Positions 1 to 8,098 of a DNA stretch of 64,000 bases are shown here, piece after piece. The stretch is from assembly GCF_037027445.1 (NCBI RefSeq), contig NZ_JBANDL010000002.1:3348001-3412000 (forward strand), given 5' to 3'. Source of the DNA: Lysobacter firmicutimachus (GTDB lineage Bacteria; Pseudomonadota; Gammaproteobacteria; Xanthomonadales; Xanthomonadaceae). The stretch's first letter is position 1, and the number at the start of each line of letters is the position of its first letter. The translations under genes and the position numbers were made by a program. Below the pieces are notes generated by a model. It saw nothing but the letters and a program-made list of their open reading frames with translations, was not told the DNA's origin and ran no database searches.

Positions 1-21
1 GAGCCGGCCTGAGCGGAGATC

Positions 22-54
22 GCGCCCGCGCCGTCGCGACGACGGCGCGGGCGC
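22..54 (-). terminator. GC-rich hairpin downstream of sugE
   Basis: Perfect inverted repeat with 15-bp arms (22-36 and 40-54) around a 3-base loop, starting 7 bases beyond the stop codon of the minus-strand sugE gene. It has no U-tract on the minus-strand side, so it is either a weak or Rho-assisted terminator or an mRNA 3'-end stabiliser. Confidence 0.35.
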
Positions 55-60
55 AGGCGC

Positions 61-372
61 TCAGGCGAGCTTGAGGCCGATCAGGCCGGCGACGATCAGG
101 ACCACGCTGGCCACGCGCAGCGCATTCGCCGGCTCGTTGAACAGGACGATGCCGAGGATCACCGTGCCGACCGCGCCGACGCCGACCCAGATCGCGTACG
201 CGGTGCCGACCGGCAGCGATTTCATCGCCAGGCCGAGCAGGCCGACGCTGATCGCCATCGCCGCAACGGTGCCGACCGAAGGCCACAAGCGGGTGAAACC
301 TTCGGTGTACTTGAGGCCGATCGCCCAACCCACTTCGAACAGGCCGGCGAGAACGAGCAGAATCCAGGGCAT
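61..372 (-). CDS. sugE: SMR-family guanidinium exporter (SugE/Gdx type)
   Basis: The 103-residue protein has four hydrophobic helices and the usual small multidrug resistance length. Proton-coupled export of guanidinium across the inner membrane as an antiparallel dimer is the known role of the Gdx subclass. The essential membrane carboxylate is Glu13 in the stretch [13 protein letters not shown], and the segment [17 protein letters not shown] matches SugE/Gdx rather than EmrE. An ATG at 372 follows a GGGAG Shine-Dalgarno (380-384). A two-hairpin guanidine-II riboswitch in the leader strongly supports guanidinium as substrate. Some Gdx proteins also export quaternary ammonium compounds. The family call is firm and the substrate is inferred from family plus riboswitch. 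Confidence 0.93.
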   Translation of the reverse strand: MPWILLVLAGLFEVGWAIGLKYTEGFTRLWPSVGTVAAMAISVGLLGLAMKSLPVGTAYAIWVGVGAVGTVILGIVLFNEPANALRVASVVLIVAGLIGLKLA

Positions 373-392
373 GACGCAGCTCCCATGCAGAT

Positions 393-454
393 GGGGCCGT
401 CCCCTGACGAAAACGCGCGCCCCTGGCGGGCTGCGCGGACCCGGGTCGTCCCGG
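393..454 (-). promoter_or_regulatory. Guanidine-II (mini-ykkC) riboswitch upstream of sugE
   Basis: On the minus strand two short perfect hairpins carry ACGR tetraloops, the hallmark of the guanidine-II class. The distal one has arms ccggg/cccgg (plus positions 441-454) with loop ACGA. The proximal one has arms gggg/cccc (393-404) with loop ACGG. They are 36 bases apart, and the proximal one ends about 8 bases before the Shine-Dalgarno of sugE, as expected for translational control. Ligand-stabilised kissing of the two loops would free the ribosome binding site when guanidine is present. A TATACT hexamer at 465-470 could be the -10 element. The rest of the interval to 692 shows nothing further. 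Confidence 0.82.
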
Positions 455-692
455 ATCGCGGCGCAGTATATCGGCGCCCGACACGAGCGGAGCGCAGCGG
501 CATCCCCGGGGTCAGCGGGGGGTTACAGAGGAGGACGGCGCGTGAAGGCGCGAGGAAATGCCGCGCGCAGGCGCCGAACGGGGCTGCGGGCGGGCGCCGA
601 CGCTTCTCGTTCTTGCGCATCCCTTCTACCCGCCGCGTGCGTCCTGCCCGCCGGCGTGCCGCGCGCGCCGACCGTCCTGCGGGCGCCCGGCC

Positions 693-1448
693 TCAGCCGC
701 GCTGGCGCACCGCTTCGAACAGGGTCACGCCGGCGGCGACCGAGACGTTCAGGCTTTCCACGCCACCGGCGGCGTTGCCGCCCGGCATCGGGATCTTGAC
801 CAACTGATCGCAGGTATCGCGCGTCAGGCGGCGCAGGCCGTCGGCTTCGCCGCCCAGCACCAGGGCGACGTTGCCGCGCAGGTCGATCGCGTACAGCGAG
901 GCCTCGGCTTCGCCGGCCAAGCCGTAGATCCACACGCCCAGCTGCTGCAGGTCGCGCAACGCGCGCGCCAGGTTGGTCACCGGAATCACCGGAATGCTAT
1001 CGGCGGCGCCGGCCGAGGTCTTGCGCACGGTGGCATTGACCTGCACCGACTTGTCCTTGGGGATGATCACCGCGGTAGCGCCGGCCGCGGCGGCGCTGCG
1101 CAGGCAGGCGCCGAGGTTGTGCGGGTCCTGCACGCCGTCGAGCACCAGCACCAGGGCACGGCCTTCGGCGGCCTCGATCAGCCCTTCCAGCTCGTTCTCG
1201 TTCCAGGTCTTGGCCGCGGCGTAACGCGCCACCACGCCCTGATGACGCAATCCGCCGACCACGCCGTCCAGCGCCTGGGTCGCGACCCGGCGCACGTCGA
1301 TGTCGGCGCGGCGCGCGGCGGTCTCGATCTCGGCCAGGCGCGGGTTCTTGGCCCCGGCTTCGATCAGGACCTCGCGCACGTTCTGCGCATCGTGTTCGAT
1401 CGCGGCGGACACGGCATTGATGCCGGCGATCCATTGTTTCTGGCTCAT
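693..1448 (-). CDS. rlmB: 23S rRNA (guanosine-2'-O-)-methyltransferase RlmB
   Basis: SPOUT-class methyltransferase of 251 residues that uses S-adenosylmethionine to methylate the ribose of G2251 in the peptidyl-transferase P loop of 23S rRNA. Residues 1-75 are the L30e-like substrate-binding domain. The three SPOUT motifs are visible: DPHNLGACLR (108-117, with the catalytic-type Arg), LVLGGEADGL (196-205) and ESLNVSVAAG (231-240), which build the trefoil knot. The loop before the third motif (IPMPGGNAAGGVESLN) is about five residues longer than in E. coli as I recall it. It lies downstream of rnr on the same strand, the usual gammaproteobacterial pairing. Confidence 0.95.
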   Translation of the reverse strand: MSQKQWIAGINAVSAAIEHDAQNVREVLIEAGAKNPRLAEIETAARRADIDVRRVATQALDGVVGGLRHQGVVARYAAAKTWNENELEGLIEAAEGRALVLVLDGVQDPHNLGACLRSAAAAGATAVIIPKDKSVQVNATVRKTSAGAADSIPVIPVTNLARALRDLQQLGVWIYGLAGEAEASLYAIDLRGNVALVLGGEADGLRRLTRDTCDQLVKIPMPGGNAAGGVESLNVSVAAGVTLFEAVRQRG

Positions 1449-1637
1449 GGGACTTCCGTGGGGCTGGGAGGCCGCGCGACGGCTGGAACGGCGGCGCGGC
1501 GGGGGCGGACGGCAATTCTAAGCTACCCGGCCGCACCGGGCCCGGCCCGGCGCGGTTGGCGGGATCGGCGCCGAGGCGGGTTCGAAGCCGATCTCCCTGC
1601 CTCGCCAGGGCCGACGAAACCGGTTCACGCACGGCGC

Positions 1638-1662
1638 TCGCCCCCTTTGCGTGAGGGGGCGA
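1638..1662. other. Hairpin in the rnr-rlmB interval
   Basis: Inverted repeat with 9-bp arms (1638-1646 and 1654-1662) and a 7-base loop in the 285-base gap between rnr and rlmB. It has no U-tract on either side. It could be a processing or stability element in a shared rnr-rlmB transcript. No other feature was seen in this gap. Confidence 0.25.
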
Positions 1663-1733
1663 TGGTCCGGCTATGACCGGGCGGGCCGCCGCCTCGAACG
1701 CACGAGGACGGGGAAGGACGCGAAACCGACGGT

Positions 1734-4169
1734 TCAGTACTTCTGCTTGGCCCGCTTCGCGGGCTGCCCGCGCGGCGGCAGCGGCTTGACCCCGCGCTCC
1801 TCGACCAGCCGGAAATCGATCTTGCGGTCTTCCACGCTGGCCTTGAGCACGATGATCTCGACCCGGTCGCCGAGCCGGAATTCGCGACCGGTGCGCTCGC
1901 CCTGCAAGGTCTTGCGGATCGGATCGAAGTGGTAGTAGTCGTGCGGCAGCTGGGTCACGTGGACCAGGCCGTTGACCTTGGACTCGTCGAGCTCGATGAA
2001 CAAGCCGAAGCTGGTCACGCCGCTGATGGTGCCGGCGAACTGGCCGCCGACGTGCTGCTCCATCCACGCCGCGCGGTAGCGCTCGTCGACCTCGCGCTCG
2101 GCCTCGTCGGCGCGGCGTTCGCGTTCGGAGCACTGCAGCGCCAACGCGGCCATCTGCCGCGGCGAGTATTCGTAGGACGCCGGCTTGGCCCCGCTCAGGG
2201 CATGCTTGATCGCGCGATGCACGAGCAAGTCCGGGTAGCGCCGGATCGGCGAGGTGAAATGCGCGTAGGCTTCGAGCGCCAGGCCGAAATGGCCGACGTT
2301 CTCCGGGGCGTACACCGCCAGACTCTGGCTGCGCAGCAGCACCGACTCGATCAGCGCCGCGTCGGCGCGCTCGCGGATCTTCTTCAGCAAGGCGGTGAAG
2401 TCGCGCGGCTCGACCTGGGTCCAGGGCGGCATGCGCAGCTTGAACTCCTTGAGGAACTCCTGCAGGTCGGCGTACTTCTGTTCCGGCGGGCGCTCATGGA
2501 TGCGGAACGGCGCCGGCACCTGGCGCGCGATCAGGTACTTCGCCGCCTCGACGTTGGCGGCGATCATGCACTCCTCGATCAGCTTGTGCGCGTCGTTGCG
2601 CTGCAGCATGCCGGCCTGCACCACTTCGCCGTCCTTGCCGAGCACGAAGCGCACTTCGCCGGATTCGAACTCGATCGCGCCGCGTTTGGCGCGCGCCTTG
2701 GACAGCACGTGGTACAGCTGGTGCAGGCGCTGGATATGCGGCAGCAGCGAGCCGATCTGAGCCTGCGCCTCGGCCTTGGCCTCCTCCGGCACGTCGCCGA
2801 CCGCGTTCCAGACCTGGGTGTAGGTCAGGCGCGCATGCGAATTCATCACCGCTTCGTAGAACTTCGATTCGCCGACCTGGCCGTCGCGGTCGATCTGCAT
2901 GTCGCAGACGAAGCACAGCCGGTCGACCTTCGGGTTCAGCGAACAGATGCCGTTGGACAGGGTCTCCGGCAGCATCGGCACGACGAAGCCGGGGAAGTAC
3001 ACCGAGGTCGCGCGCTTCTGCGCCTCTTCGTCCAGCGGCGTGCCCGGCCGCACGTAATGCGAAACGTCGGCGATCGCGACCACCAGGCGGAAGCCGTTGC
3101 GGTTGCTCTCGCAATACACCGCGTCGTCGAAATCCTTGGCGTCCTCGCCGTCGATGGTCACCAACGGCATCGCGCGCAGGTCGACGCGACCGGCGGCCAC
3201 CGATTCGGGCACGGTCAGCGGCACCGCGGCGGCTTCGTCCAGCGTGGCCTGCGGGAACTGGTCGGGAATCTCGTGGCCGTGGATCGCCGCCTGCACCGCC
3301 AGCGAGGCGGTCAGCTTGTCGCCGAGCACGGCCAGCACGCGGCCGATCGGCGGTCGCTTGGGATCGGGCGCCTGGACCAGTTCGCACACCACCAACTGGC
3401 CGTTGTGCGCCTCCATGCGCGCGTCCGGCGGAATCTGCACGTTGCGCTGGATGCGGCGGTCGTCGGGCACCACGTAGCTGATGCCCTGCTCCAGGGTAAA
3501 ACGGCCGATCAGGCGATTCAGGCGCCGCTCCAGCACTTCGACGATCGCGCCTTCGCGGCGACCGCGACGGTCGACGCCGGTGACGCTGACCAGCACGCGA
3601 TCGCCGTGCATGGCCTTGCGCATTTCGAACGGCGGCAGGAACAGGTCGTCGCCGCCGGCCTCCGGGCGCAGGAAGCCGAAGCCGTCGGGGTTGGCGATCA
3701 CCACGCCGGGAATCAGGTCCATCTGCGCCGCCGGAGCGAATTCGCCCTTGCGGTTCTGCAGCAGTTGGCCGTCGCGCAGCATCGCGCCCAGGCGCTTGGC
3801 CAACGCTTCGGCGCGATCGGGGTCGGTCAGGTGCAGGCGTTCGGCCAGATCCTCGGCGGTGAGCGGGCCGTCGGCCGCGATCAGGGTCTGCAGGATCAGC
3901 TCGCGGCTGGCGATCGGCTGCGCGTAGCGCATCGCTTCGCGCTCGGCATAGGGATCGTGGTAGGCGGGCGCTCGCGGCGCATCGGCCGGAGCCGAGGATT
4001 TCTTGCGCGGGCTCTTGGCCGGCCCGTGCTGGAGATTCTCCGGCAGCCAGGCCGGGCGCGGGGTCGCGCTCTTGCGGCTGCGCGGGGCGGCGGACTTGCC
4101 GGCGGTGGTATGGGAAGGGGTCTTGCCGCCGGTCTTTCCGGTCTTCTTGCTCTTCGGTTTTTTGGTCAT
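1734..4169 (-). CDS. rnr: Ribonuclease R (3'-5' exoribonuclease)
   Basis: RNase II/RNB-family processive exonuclease that degrades structured RNA and takes part in rRNA and tmRNA-linked quality control in the cytoplasm. From the chosen ATG the protein is 811 residues. It has a Lys/Arg/Pro-rich N-terminus (1-65), a winged-helix region (about 85-140), cold-shock OB folds (about 150-300), the RNB catalytic domain with the metal-binding motif IDGEDAKDFDDAV (339-351), and a C-terminal S1 domain ending in a basic tail. An upstream in-frame start at 4241 would add 24 low-complexity residues without a ribosome binding site, so I prefer 4169, although neither start has a convincing Shine-Dalgarno. Confidence 0.95.
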   Translation of the reverse strand: MTKKPKSKKTGKTGGKTPSHTTAGKSAAPRSRKSATPRPAWLPENLQHGPAKSPRKKSSAPADAPRAPAYHDPYAEREAMRYAQPIASRELILQTLIAADGPLTAEDLAERLHLTDPDRAEALAKRLGAMLRDGQLLQNRKGEFAPAAQMDLIPGVVIANPDGFGFLRPEAGGDDLFLPPFEMRKAMHGDRVLVSVTGVDRRGRREGAIVEVLERRLNRLIGRFTLEQGISYVVPDDRRIQRNVQIPPDARMEAHNGQLVVCELVQAPDPKRPPIGRVLAVLGDKLTASLAVQAAIHGHEIPDQFPQATLDEAAAVPLTVPESVAAGRVDLRAMPLVTIDGEDAKDFDDAVYCESNRNGFRLVVAIADVSHYVRPGTPLDEEAQKRATSVYFPGFVVPMLPETLSNGICSLNPKVDRLCFVCDMQIDRDGQVGESKFYEAVMNSHARLTYTQVWNAVGDVPEEAKAEAQAQIGSLLPHIQRLHQLYHVLSKARAKRGAIEFESGEVRFVLGKDGEVVQAGMLQRNDAHKLIEECMIAANVEAAKYLIARQVPAPFRIHERPPEQKYADLQEFLKEFKLRMPPWTQVEPRDFTALLKKIRERADAALIESVLLRSQSLAVYAPENVGHFGLALEAYAHFTSPIRRYPDLLVHRAIKHALSGAKPASYEYSPRQMAALALQCSERERRADEAEREVDERYRAAWMEQHVGGQFAGTISGVTSFGLFIELDESKVNGLVHVTQLPHDYYHFDPIRKTLQGERTGREFRLGDRVEIIVLKASVEDRKIDFRLVEERGVKPLPPRGQPAKRAKQKY

Positions 4170-4512
4170 GGCGGCTATGGTCGCACATTGCCATGAACGC
4201 GGCGTCGGGGCCGGCCCCGGCGGTCCGGCCGTCCGACGCACGGTCGCAAGCCAGGCTCGCGTTGCGCTGCGTCAAAGCACGCTGCGCGAAACGCCTGCCG
4301 GGCGCGCCACGGCACATGCCGATGTGCAAAGGCGCGCACAGATCCTCCGCACCGATGTTCCCCCGCCCGCTTGCGCTCGCGGCGCTTGCGCGAAGCCCCG
4401 ACCACCGCACAAAACCGGCCTGCGGCGCGGCTTAGGGTCGCCTCGTCCGCGGCTTGCGCGGACCGGCGGCTGCCCCGCCGACCTCCCTCCAGACCTCCAA
4501 GGAAATCGCACG
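4170..4512. other. Divergent intergenic region rnr / secreted protease
   Basis: This 343-base interval must hold the promoters of minus-strand rnr and of the plus-strand protease gene. I found no convincing -35/-10 pair, no tRNA signature and no riboswitch-like structure. The only clear element is the AAGG ribosome binding site at 4499-4502 in front of the protease ATG. Confidence 0.4.
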
Positions 4513-5886
4513 ATGATCCGCAAGAACGCGCTTTGCCTCGCGCTGCTCGCCGGCCTGTCCGCTGCGTCGGCTCACGCTGCACCGCCGGCGGCGGCCGAAA
4601 TGGATTCGGCGCCGGTCGTCGAAGCTCCCTCGGCCGCCGCCATGGGCGCGGCCGAATTCGTCCTCTCGGCCAAAGCCGGCGCGGTGCGCCCGGTTAGCCT
4701 GATGCGTCCCACCGATCTGGAACGTTCGGCGCTGAAGCAGCGCCGCGTACAGCAGGACAAGCACGGCCAGCCGCTGGAAATCGGCTTCGCCCGCGATGTC
4801 GCCCGCAGCGACATCGATCTGCGCACGCTCAACTGGCGACCGCTGGCCGACGGCGGGCAGGCGGCGCGCCTGGAGCTGCGTTCGGAAACCGCCGTGGCGC
4901 TGCGCGCCGGTCTGTCGCTGCGCGGCGCCGGCGCGGCGGCGGCGCTGTTGCACTTCGCCGGCAACGACGGCCGCGTGTTCGCCGCCCGCGGCGCCGAGTT
5001 CGCCGGCCCTGCGATCGGCTGGTCGCCGCTGGTGGCCGGCGACACGCTGAACGTGGAAATCGTCCTGCCCAAGGGCGTGCGCCGCGACGGCCTGCGCCTG
5101 AAGGTCCCGCAGCTCTCGCACCTGGACGTCAGCCCGGTCGCCAGCGAACGCGAGTTCCAGGCCCTGGTCGGCGAAAGCGACTACTGCGAGAAGGACATCG
5201 TCTGCCGCACCAGTCCGCCCTCGGGCTTCGTTTCCACCGCCAAGTCGGTGGCGCGCATGACCTTCACCAGCGGCGGCGGCACCTACCTGTGCACCGGCAC
5301 CCTGCTCAACAACAATCACTCGCCGAAGAAGCGCCTGTTCTGGACCGCCGCGCACTGCATCAGCACCCAGACCGTGGCCAATTCGCTGCAGACCTACTGG
5401 TTCTACGACGTCACCACCTGCGGCGGCAGCACGGTTAATCCGGCCTACACCACGCTCAGCGGCGGCGCCTATCTGCGCCACGCCAACCGCACCCGCGACA
5501 CCGCCCTGCTGGAGCTGAAAACCGCGCCGCCGGCCGGCGCCGTCTACGCCGGCTGGTCGAGCTCGGCGATCGCTTCGACCGGCACCGCGATCGAGGGCAT
5601 TCACCACCCCGCCGGCGACGTCAAGAAATACTCGCTGGGTTCGGTGACCGGCCTGTCGACCTCGATCGACGGCAAATCGCCGCTGTATCGCGTGGTCTGG
5701 AACACCGGCGTCACCGAAGGCGGCTCCTCCGGCTCGGGCCTGTTCACCGTGACCGGCAGCGGCGGCTATCAACTGCGCGGCGGCCTCTACGGCGGCTATT
5801 CCTACTGCAGCGCGCCGCGCGATCCGGATTACTACTCGCGCTTCTCGGACATCTACTCGAGCGTGTCGAGCTACTTCAACCCGTGA
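4513..5886 (+). CDS. Secreted trypsin-like serine protease, lysyl-endopeptidase-like
   Basis: Secreted pre-pro-protease of 457 residues (family S1). A signal peptide (about 1-22, AHA cleavage) is followed by a propeptide-like region (about 23-220) and a chymotrypsin-fold domain. The catalytic triad is readable as His281 (FWTAAHC), Asp329 (RTRDTALLEL) and Ser406 (EGGSSGSG). GSSGS in place of GDSGG is characteristic of the Achromobacter protease I/lysyl endopeptidase branch. Six or more Cys suggest disulfides. Cleavage after Lys is therefore plausible but not proven, since the S1 pocket residue was not assigned. The ATG at 4513 has AAGGAAA upstream; the open frame extends further 5' but lacks signal-peptide character there. 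No partner genes are adjacent. Confidence 0.85.
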   Translation: MIRKNALCLALLAGLSAASAHAAPPAAAEMDSAPVVEAPSAAAMGAAEFVLSAKAGAVRPVSLMRPTDLERSALKQRRVQQDKHGQPLEIGFARDVARSDIDLRTLNWRPLADGGQAARLELRSETAVALRAGLSLRGAGAAAALLHFAGNDGRVFAARGAEFAGPAIGWSPLVAGDTLNVEIVLPKGVRRDGLRLKVPQLSHLDVSPVASEREFQALVGESDYCEKDIVCRTSPPSGFVSTAKSVARMTFTSGGGTYLCTGTLLNNNHSPKKRLFWTAAHCISTQTVANSLQTYWFYDVTTCGGSTVNPAYTTLSGGAYLRHANRTRDTALLELKTAPPAGAVYAGWSSSAIASTGTAIEGIHHPAGDVKKYSLGSVTGLSTSIDGKSPLYRVVWNTGVTEGGSSGSGLFTVTGSGGYQLRGGLYGGYSYCSAPRDPDYYSRFSDIYSSVSSYFNP

Positions 5887-5942
5887 CCGGCCCCGCGCCG
5901 TCCGCCGCCGTGCGCGGCGGGCGGCGCATCGCTCGCCCTCCT

Positions 5943-6100
5943 GCAGGAGCGGCGCAAGCCGCGGCACCCGCAGAGAGGTACGCGAGCGCGACCGGCCCAG
6001 CGAGGAGTCGTTTGTTGCGCGCCTGGGCCGGACGATCAGGGTTTCGGGTACGGGCGTGGCATCTCGCCGTTCCGGTCGTCGCGGCTGACTCCGCTCCTAC
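5943..6100. repeat. Inverted pair of REP-like elements
   Basis: Two copies of a dispersed repeat with core GGAGCGGCGYRAGCCGCG lie in opposite orientation at 5943-5965 and 6078-6100, downstream of the protease gene. Each core is itself a short imperfect hairpin. The same element recurs near 17.7, 25.5 and 45.5-45.7 kb, always between genes, which is REP-like behaviour. The rest of the 5887-6216 interval holds only the terminator listed next. Confidence 0.7.
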
Positions 6101-6149
6101 AAGCGGGTTGCGCCGGGCACGCAACCGCGGCGGTCACAGGATTGTGCAA

Positions 6150-6185
6150 GAAAACGGAACGGCCGCTGCGCAGGCAGCGGCCGTT
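6150..6185 (-). terminator. Intrinsic terminator of the MBL-fold lipoprotein gene
   Basis: A perfect 12-bp stem (6158-6169 with 6174-6185) and tetraloop lie just past the stop of the minus-strand gene. On the minus strand the stem is followed by CCGTTTTC, a short U-rich tail. Confidence 0.7.
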
Positions 6186-6216
6186 GCTTGCACCGATCGG
6201 TCGACAGCGGCGGCGA

Positions 6217-7167
6217 TCAGGGCCAGGGCATCTCGCCCTTGGCGACCTTGGCGCTGATCTCCAGCGACAGGTCGCCGCCGAGCTGCGGGTAGCGCTGCTT
6301 CATCGCCGCGATCAGCGCGTTGGCGTCCTGGGCCTTGGCCGCTTCCTCGTCGAAGGCGCGGATGTAGCCGGCGCTGAAATGCACTGCGTCCAGAGTCTGC
6401 GCCGAACCCGGCGCGAAGTGGCCGGGAATCACTTTCTCCGGCTTCAAGGCTTCGATCTTCGCCAGCGTCGCCAACCAATCCTGGTGCGACTTCGGCGTCT
6501 GCGTGTCGGCCATGAACAAATGCTCGCCGGCGACCACCGGCACGCCGCCGGCGACAGTGCGGATCGACGGTATCCAGACGAAGCTGCGGTCCGGGCTGGG
6601 GCCGTCGAGGCCGACGATCTGCAGGCTCTGCCCTTCCAGCTCGATGCGGTCGCCCTGCAGCACCTCCGGCACGACGATGCGCTTGGGCGCGTCGGCGCCG
6701 AGCTTGGGGCCCCAGTACGCCAGCTTGGCGGCCTGGGTGCTGCGGATGTGCTCGACCGTCGGCGCGGTGGCCAGGATCTTGGCTTCGGGGAAAGCGGTCT
6801 GCAGGGTGTCCACGCCGAAGTAGTAGTCCGGATCGCCATGGCTGATGTAGATCGCGCTCAGGCGCTTGCCCGACGCCTTGATCCGCTCGACCAGTCGGCG
6901 CGCGTCGGCGGCGGAGAACTGAGCGTCGATCAGCACGGCGTCCTTGGCGCCGGTGACCAGCACCGAGGCGACTTGGAACAGCCCCTTCTCGCCGGGGTTG
7001 TAGACCTCGGTCTGCAGCGGCGCAGCGGCGGGTTCGGCGACGACGGGGACATCGTCCGCCGCCGCGGTAGCGCCCGGCGCGACCGGCTCGGCCTCGCGTT
7101 GGCAGGCGATCAGGCCCAGGCTCAGGCAGGCGGCACCCAGAGCGGGAAACAAGCGGGTTCGGATCAT
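6217..7167 (-). CDS. Metallo-beta-lactamase-fold lipoprotein with degenerate metal site
   Basis: The 316-residue protein starts with a lipoprotein signal whose lipobox is LIAC (Cys22), followed by Gln at +2, so it is probably outer-membrane anchored and periplasmic. The MBL-fold core includes VLIDAQFS and, where the family normally has HxHxDH, the sequence SHGDPDYYFG. Only the first His and the Asp of that motif remain. PGHFAPGS near residue 265 looks like a later metal-ligand loop. The substrate is unknown and there is no reason to call it a beta-lactamase. The ATG at 7167 is favoured over the one at 7173 because GAGG sits 8 bases upstream. It is transcribed divergently from the CGNR regulator. 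Confidence 0.72.
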   Translation of the reverse strand: MIRTRLFPALGAACLSLGLIACQREAEPVAPGATAAADDVPVVAEPAAAPLQTEVYNPGEKGLFQVASVLVTGAKDAVLIDAQFSAADARRLVERIKASGKRLSAIYISHGDPDYYFGVDTLQTAFPEAKILATAPTVEHIRSTQAAKLAYWGPKLGADAPKRIVVPEVLQGDRIELEGQSLQIVGLDGPSPDRSFVWIPSIRTVAGGVPVVAGEHLFMADTQTPKSHQDWLATLAKIEALKPEKVIPGHFAPGSAQTLDAVHFSAGYIRAFDEEAAKAQDANALIAAMKQRYPQLGGDLSLEISAKVAKGEMPWP

Positions 7168-7338
7168 GGACATGGCCTCGTAAGAATCGTGGTCGGACGG
7201 AGCAACGGATTCGGCGCAGCTGCGGCCGGTATACCGGCGCCGGCGCCGAGGGCGGGTGACCGGAGCGATGGCCGGCATGCGAGGCAGAATAATTGACCGA
7301 AACAGCGCCAAAAATGGCGCACAAGTCGATTATCTGTT

Positions 7339-7359
7339 GCTTATATCGGACATATAAGC
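7339..7359. promoter_or_regulatory. Candidate operator palindrome between divergent genes
   Basis: Perfect dyad with arms gcttatat and atataagc around a 5-base centre. It lies in an unusually AT-rich patch of the 299-base space between the lipoprotein gene (starting 7167, minus) and the CGNR regulator (starting 7467, plus). A second small dyad (gcgcca/tggcgc) is at 7305-7320. The position and symmetry suggest a repressor site controlling one or both genes. The binding protein is unknown; the neighbouring CGNR protein is an obvious candidate. Confidence 0.42.
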
Positions 7360-7466
7360 CGTCGGCGACCGCCCCTCCTGGTTCGCGATCCGATCAAAAC
7401 CCTTCAATTCGATATTGCAGGTTACAAGCGCCCGTTCTACGCTGCGCTCATCCACGAGGGAACGCC

Positions 7467-8090
7467 ATGCGCCTGGAACCCCACGACTTCCGCCCCGCCG
7501 ATCTGGTCGGCGGCGATCCGGCCCTGGACCTGGTCAACACCGTCACCGCGCGCGACAGCGAGCCGCGCGATTGGCTGGACGGCTATCCGGCCCTGCTCGA
7601 CTGGGCCGCGCGCAGCGGCGCCTTCGCCGAGGCCGACCTCAGCCGACTGGACGTCCTGCGGCGCGAATCGCCGGCCCAGGCCGCGGCGGCGTTGGCCCGT
7701 TGCAAGCAACTGCGCGAGGCCTTGTGCGAAGTCTTGTACGCGTCGGCCGGTGGCCGCGCGCCCGACGCGAGCGCGCTGGACGCGATCGATCGCGCCCGCC
7801 TGGACGCCTCGCGCGCTGCGCGCCTGGTGTCCGACCGCGGCCGGCTGCGCACGCAGTGGTCGCCGCAGCGCTCGGGCCTGGACCTGATCGCACACGTCAT
7901 CACCGCCTATGCGATCGACCTGCTCAAAGACCCGCGCATCGACCGCCTGCGCGTCTGCGACGGCCGCGACTGCGGCTGGGTGTTCGTCGACACCTCCAAG
8001 AACGGCCGCCGCCGCTGGTGCGACATGGCCACCTGCGGCAACGTCGCCAAGGCGCGCCGGTTCCAGCAGCGTCATCGCGACGCCGAATAG
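7467..8090 (+). CDS. CGNR zinc-finger regulator (ABATE domain)
   Basis: This 207-residue protein has the two parts of the CGNR family. The N-terminal ABATE-like domain (about 1-150) includes LVGGDPALDLVNTV. The C-terminal treble-clef zinc finger has Cys164, Cys169, Cys185 and Cys190 (CGNVAKARR), followed by a basic helix likely to contact DNA. Family members are treated as stress-responsive transcriptional regulators, but no target is defined here. The start at 7467 has GAGGGAA six bases upstream; a longer in-frame extension to 7293 runs through the palindromic promoter region and is unlikely. It is divergent from the MBL-fold lipoprotein gene. Confidence 0.85.
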   Translation: MRLEPHDFRPADLVGGDPALDLVNTVTARDSEPRDWLDGYPALLDWAARSGAFAEADLSRLDVLRRESPAQAAAALARCKQLREALCEVLYASAGGRAPDASALDAIDRARLDASRAARLVSDRGRLRTQWSPQRSGLDLIAHVITAYAIDLLKDPRIDRLRVCDGRDCGWVFVDTSKNGRRRWCDMATCGNVAKARRFQQRHRDAE

Positions 8091-8098
8091 GCGCCCCC

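Noticed and set aside
4170..4512. tRNA gene near rnr
   Set aside because: I looked for a T-loop (GTTCGAATC-like) and an acceptor stem on both strands and found none.
6217..7167. Metallo-beta-lactamase resistance gene
   Set aside because: The zinc motif HxHxDH is replaced by SHGDPDYYFG and the protein is a lipoprotein of a different MBL-fold branch.
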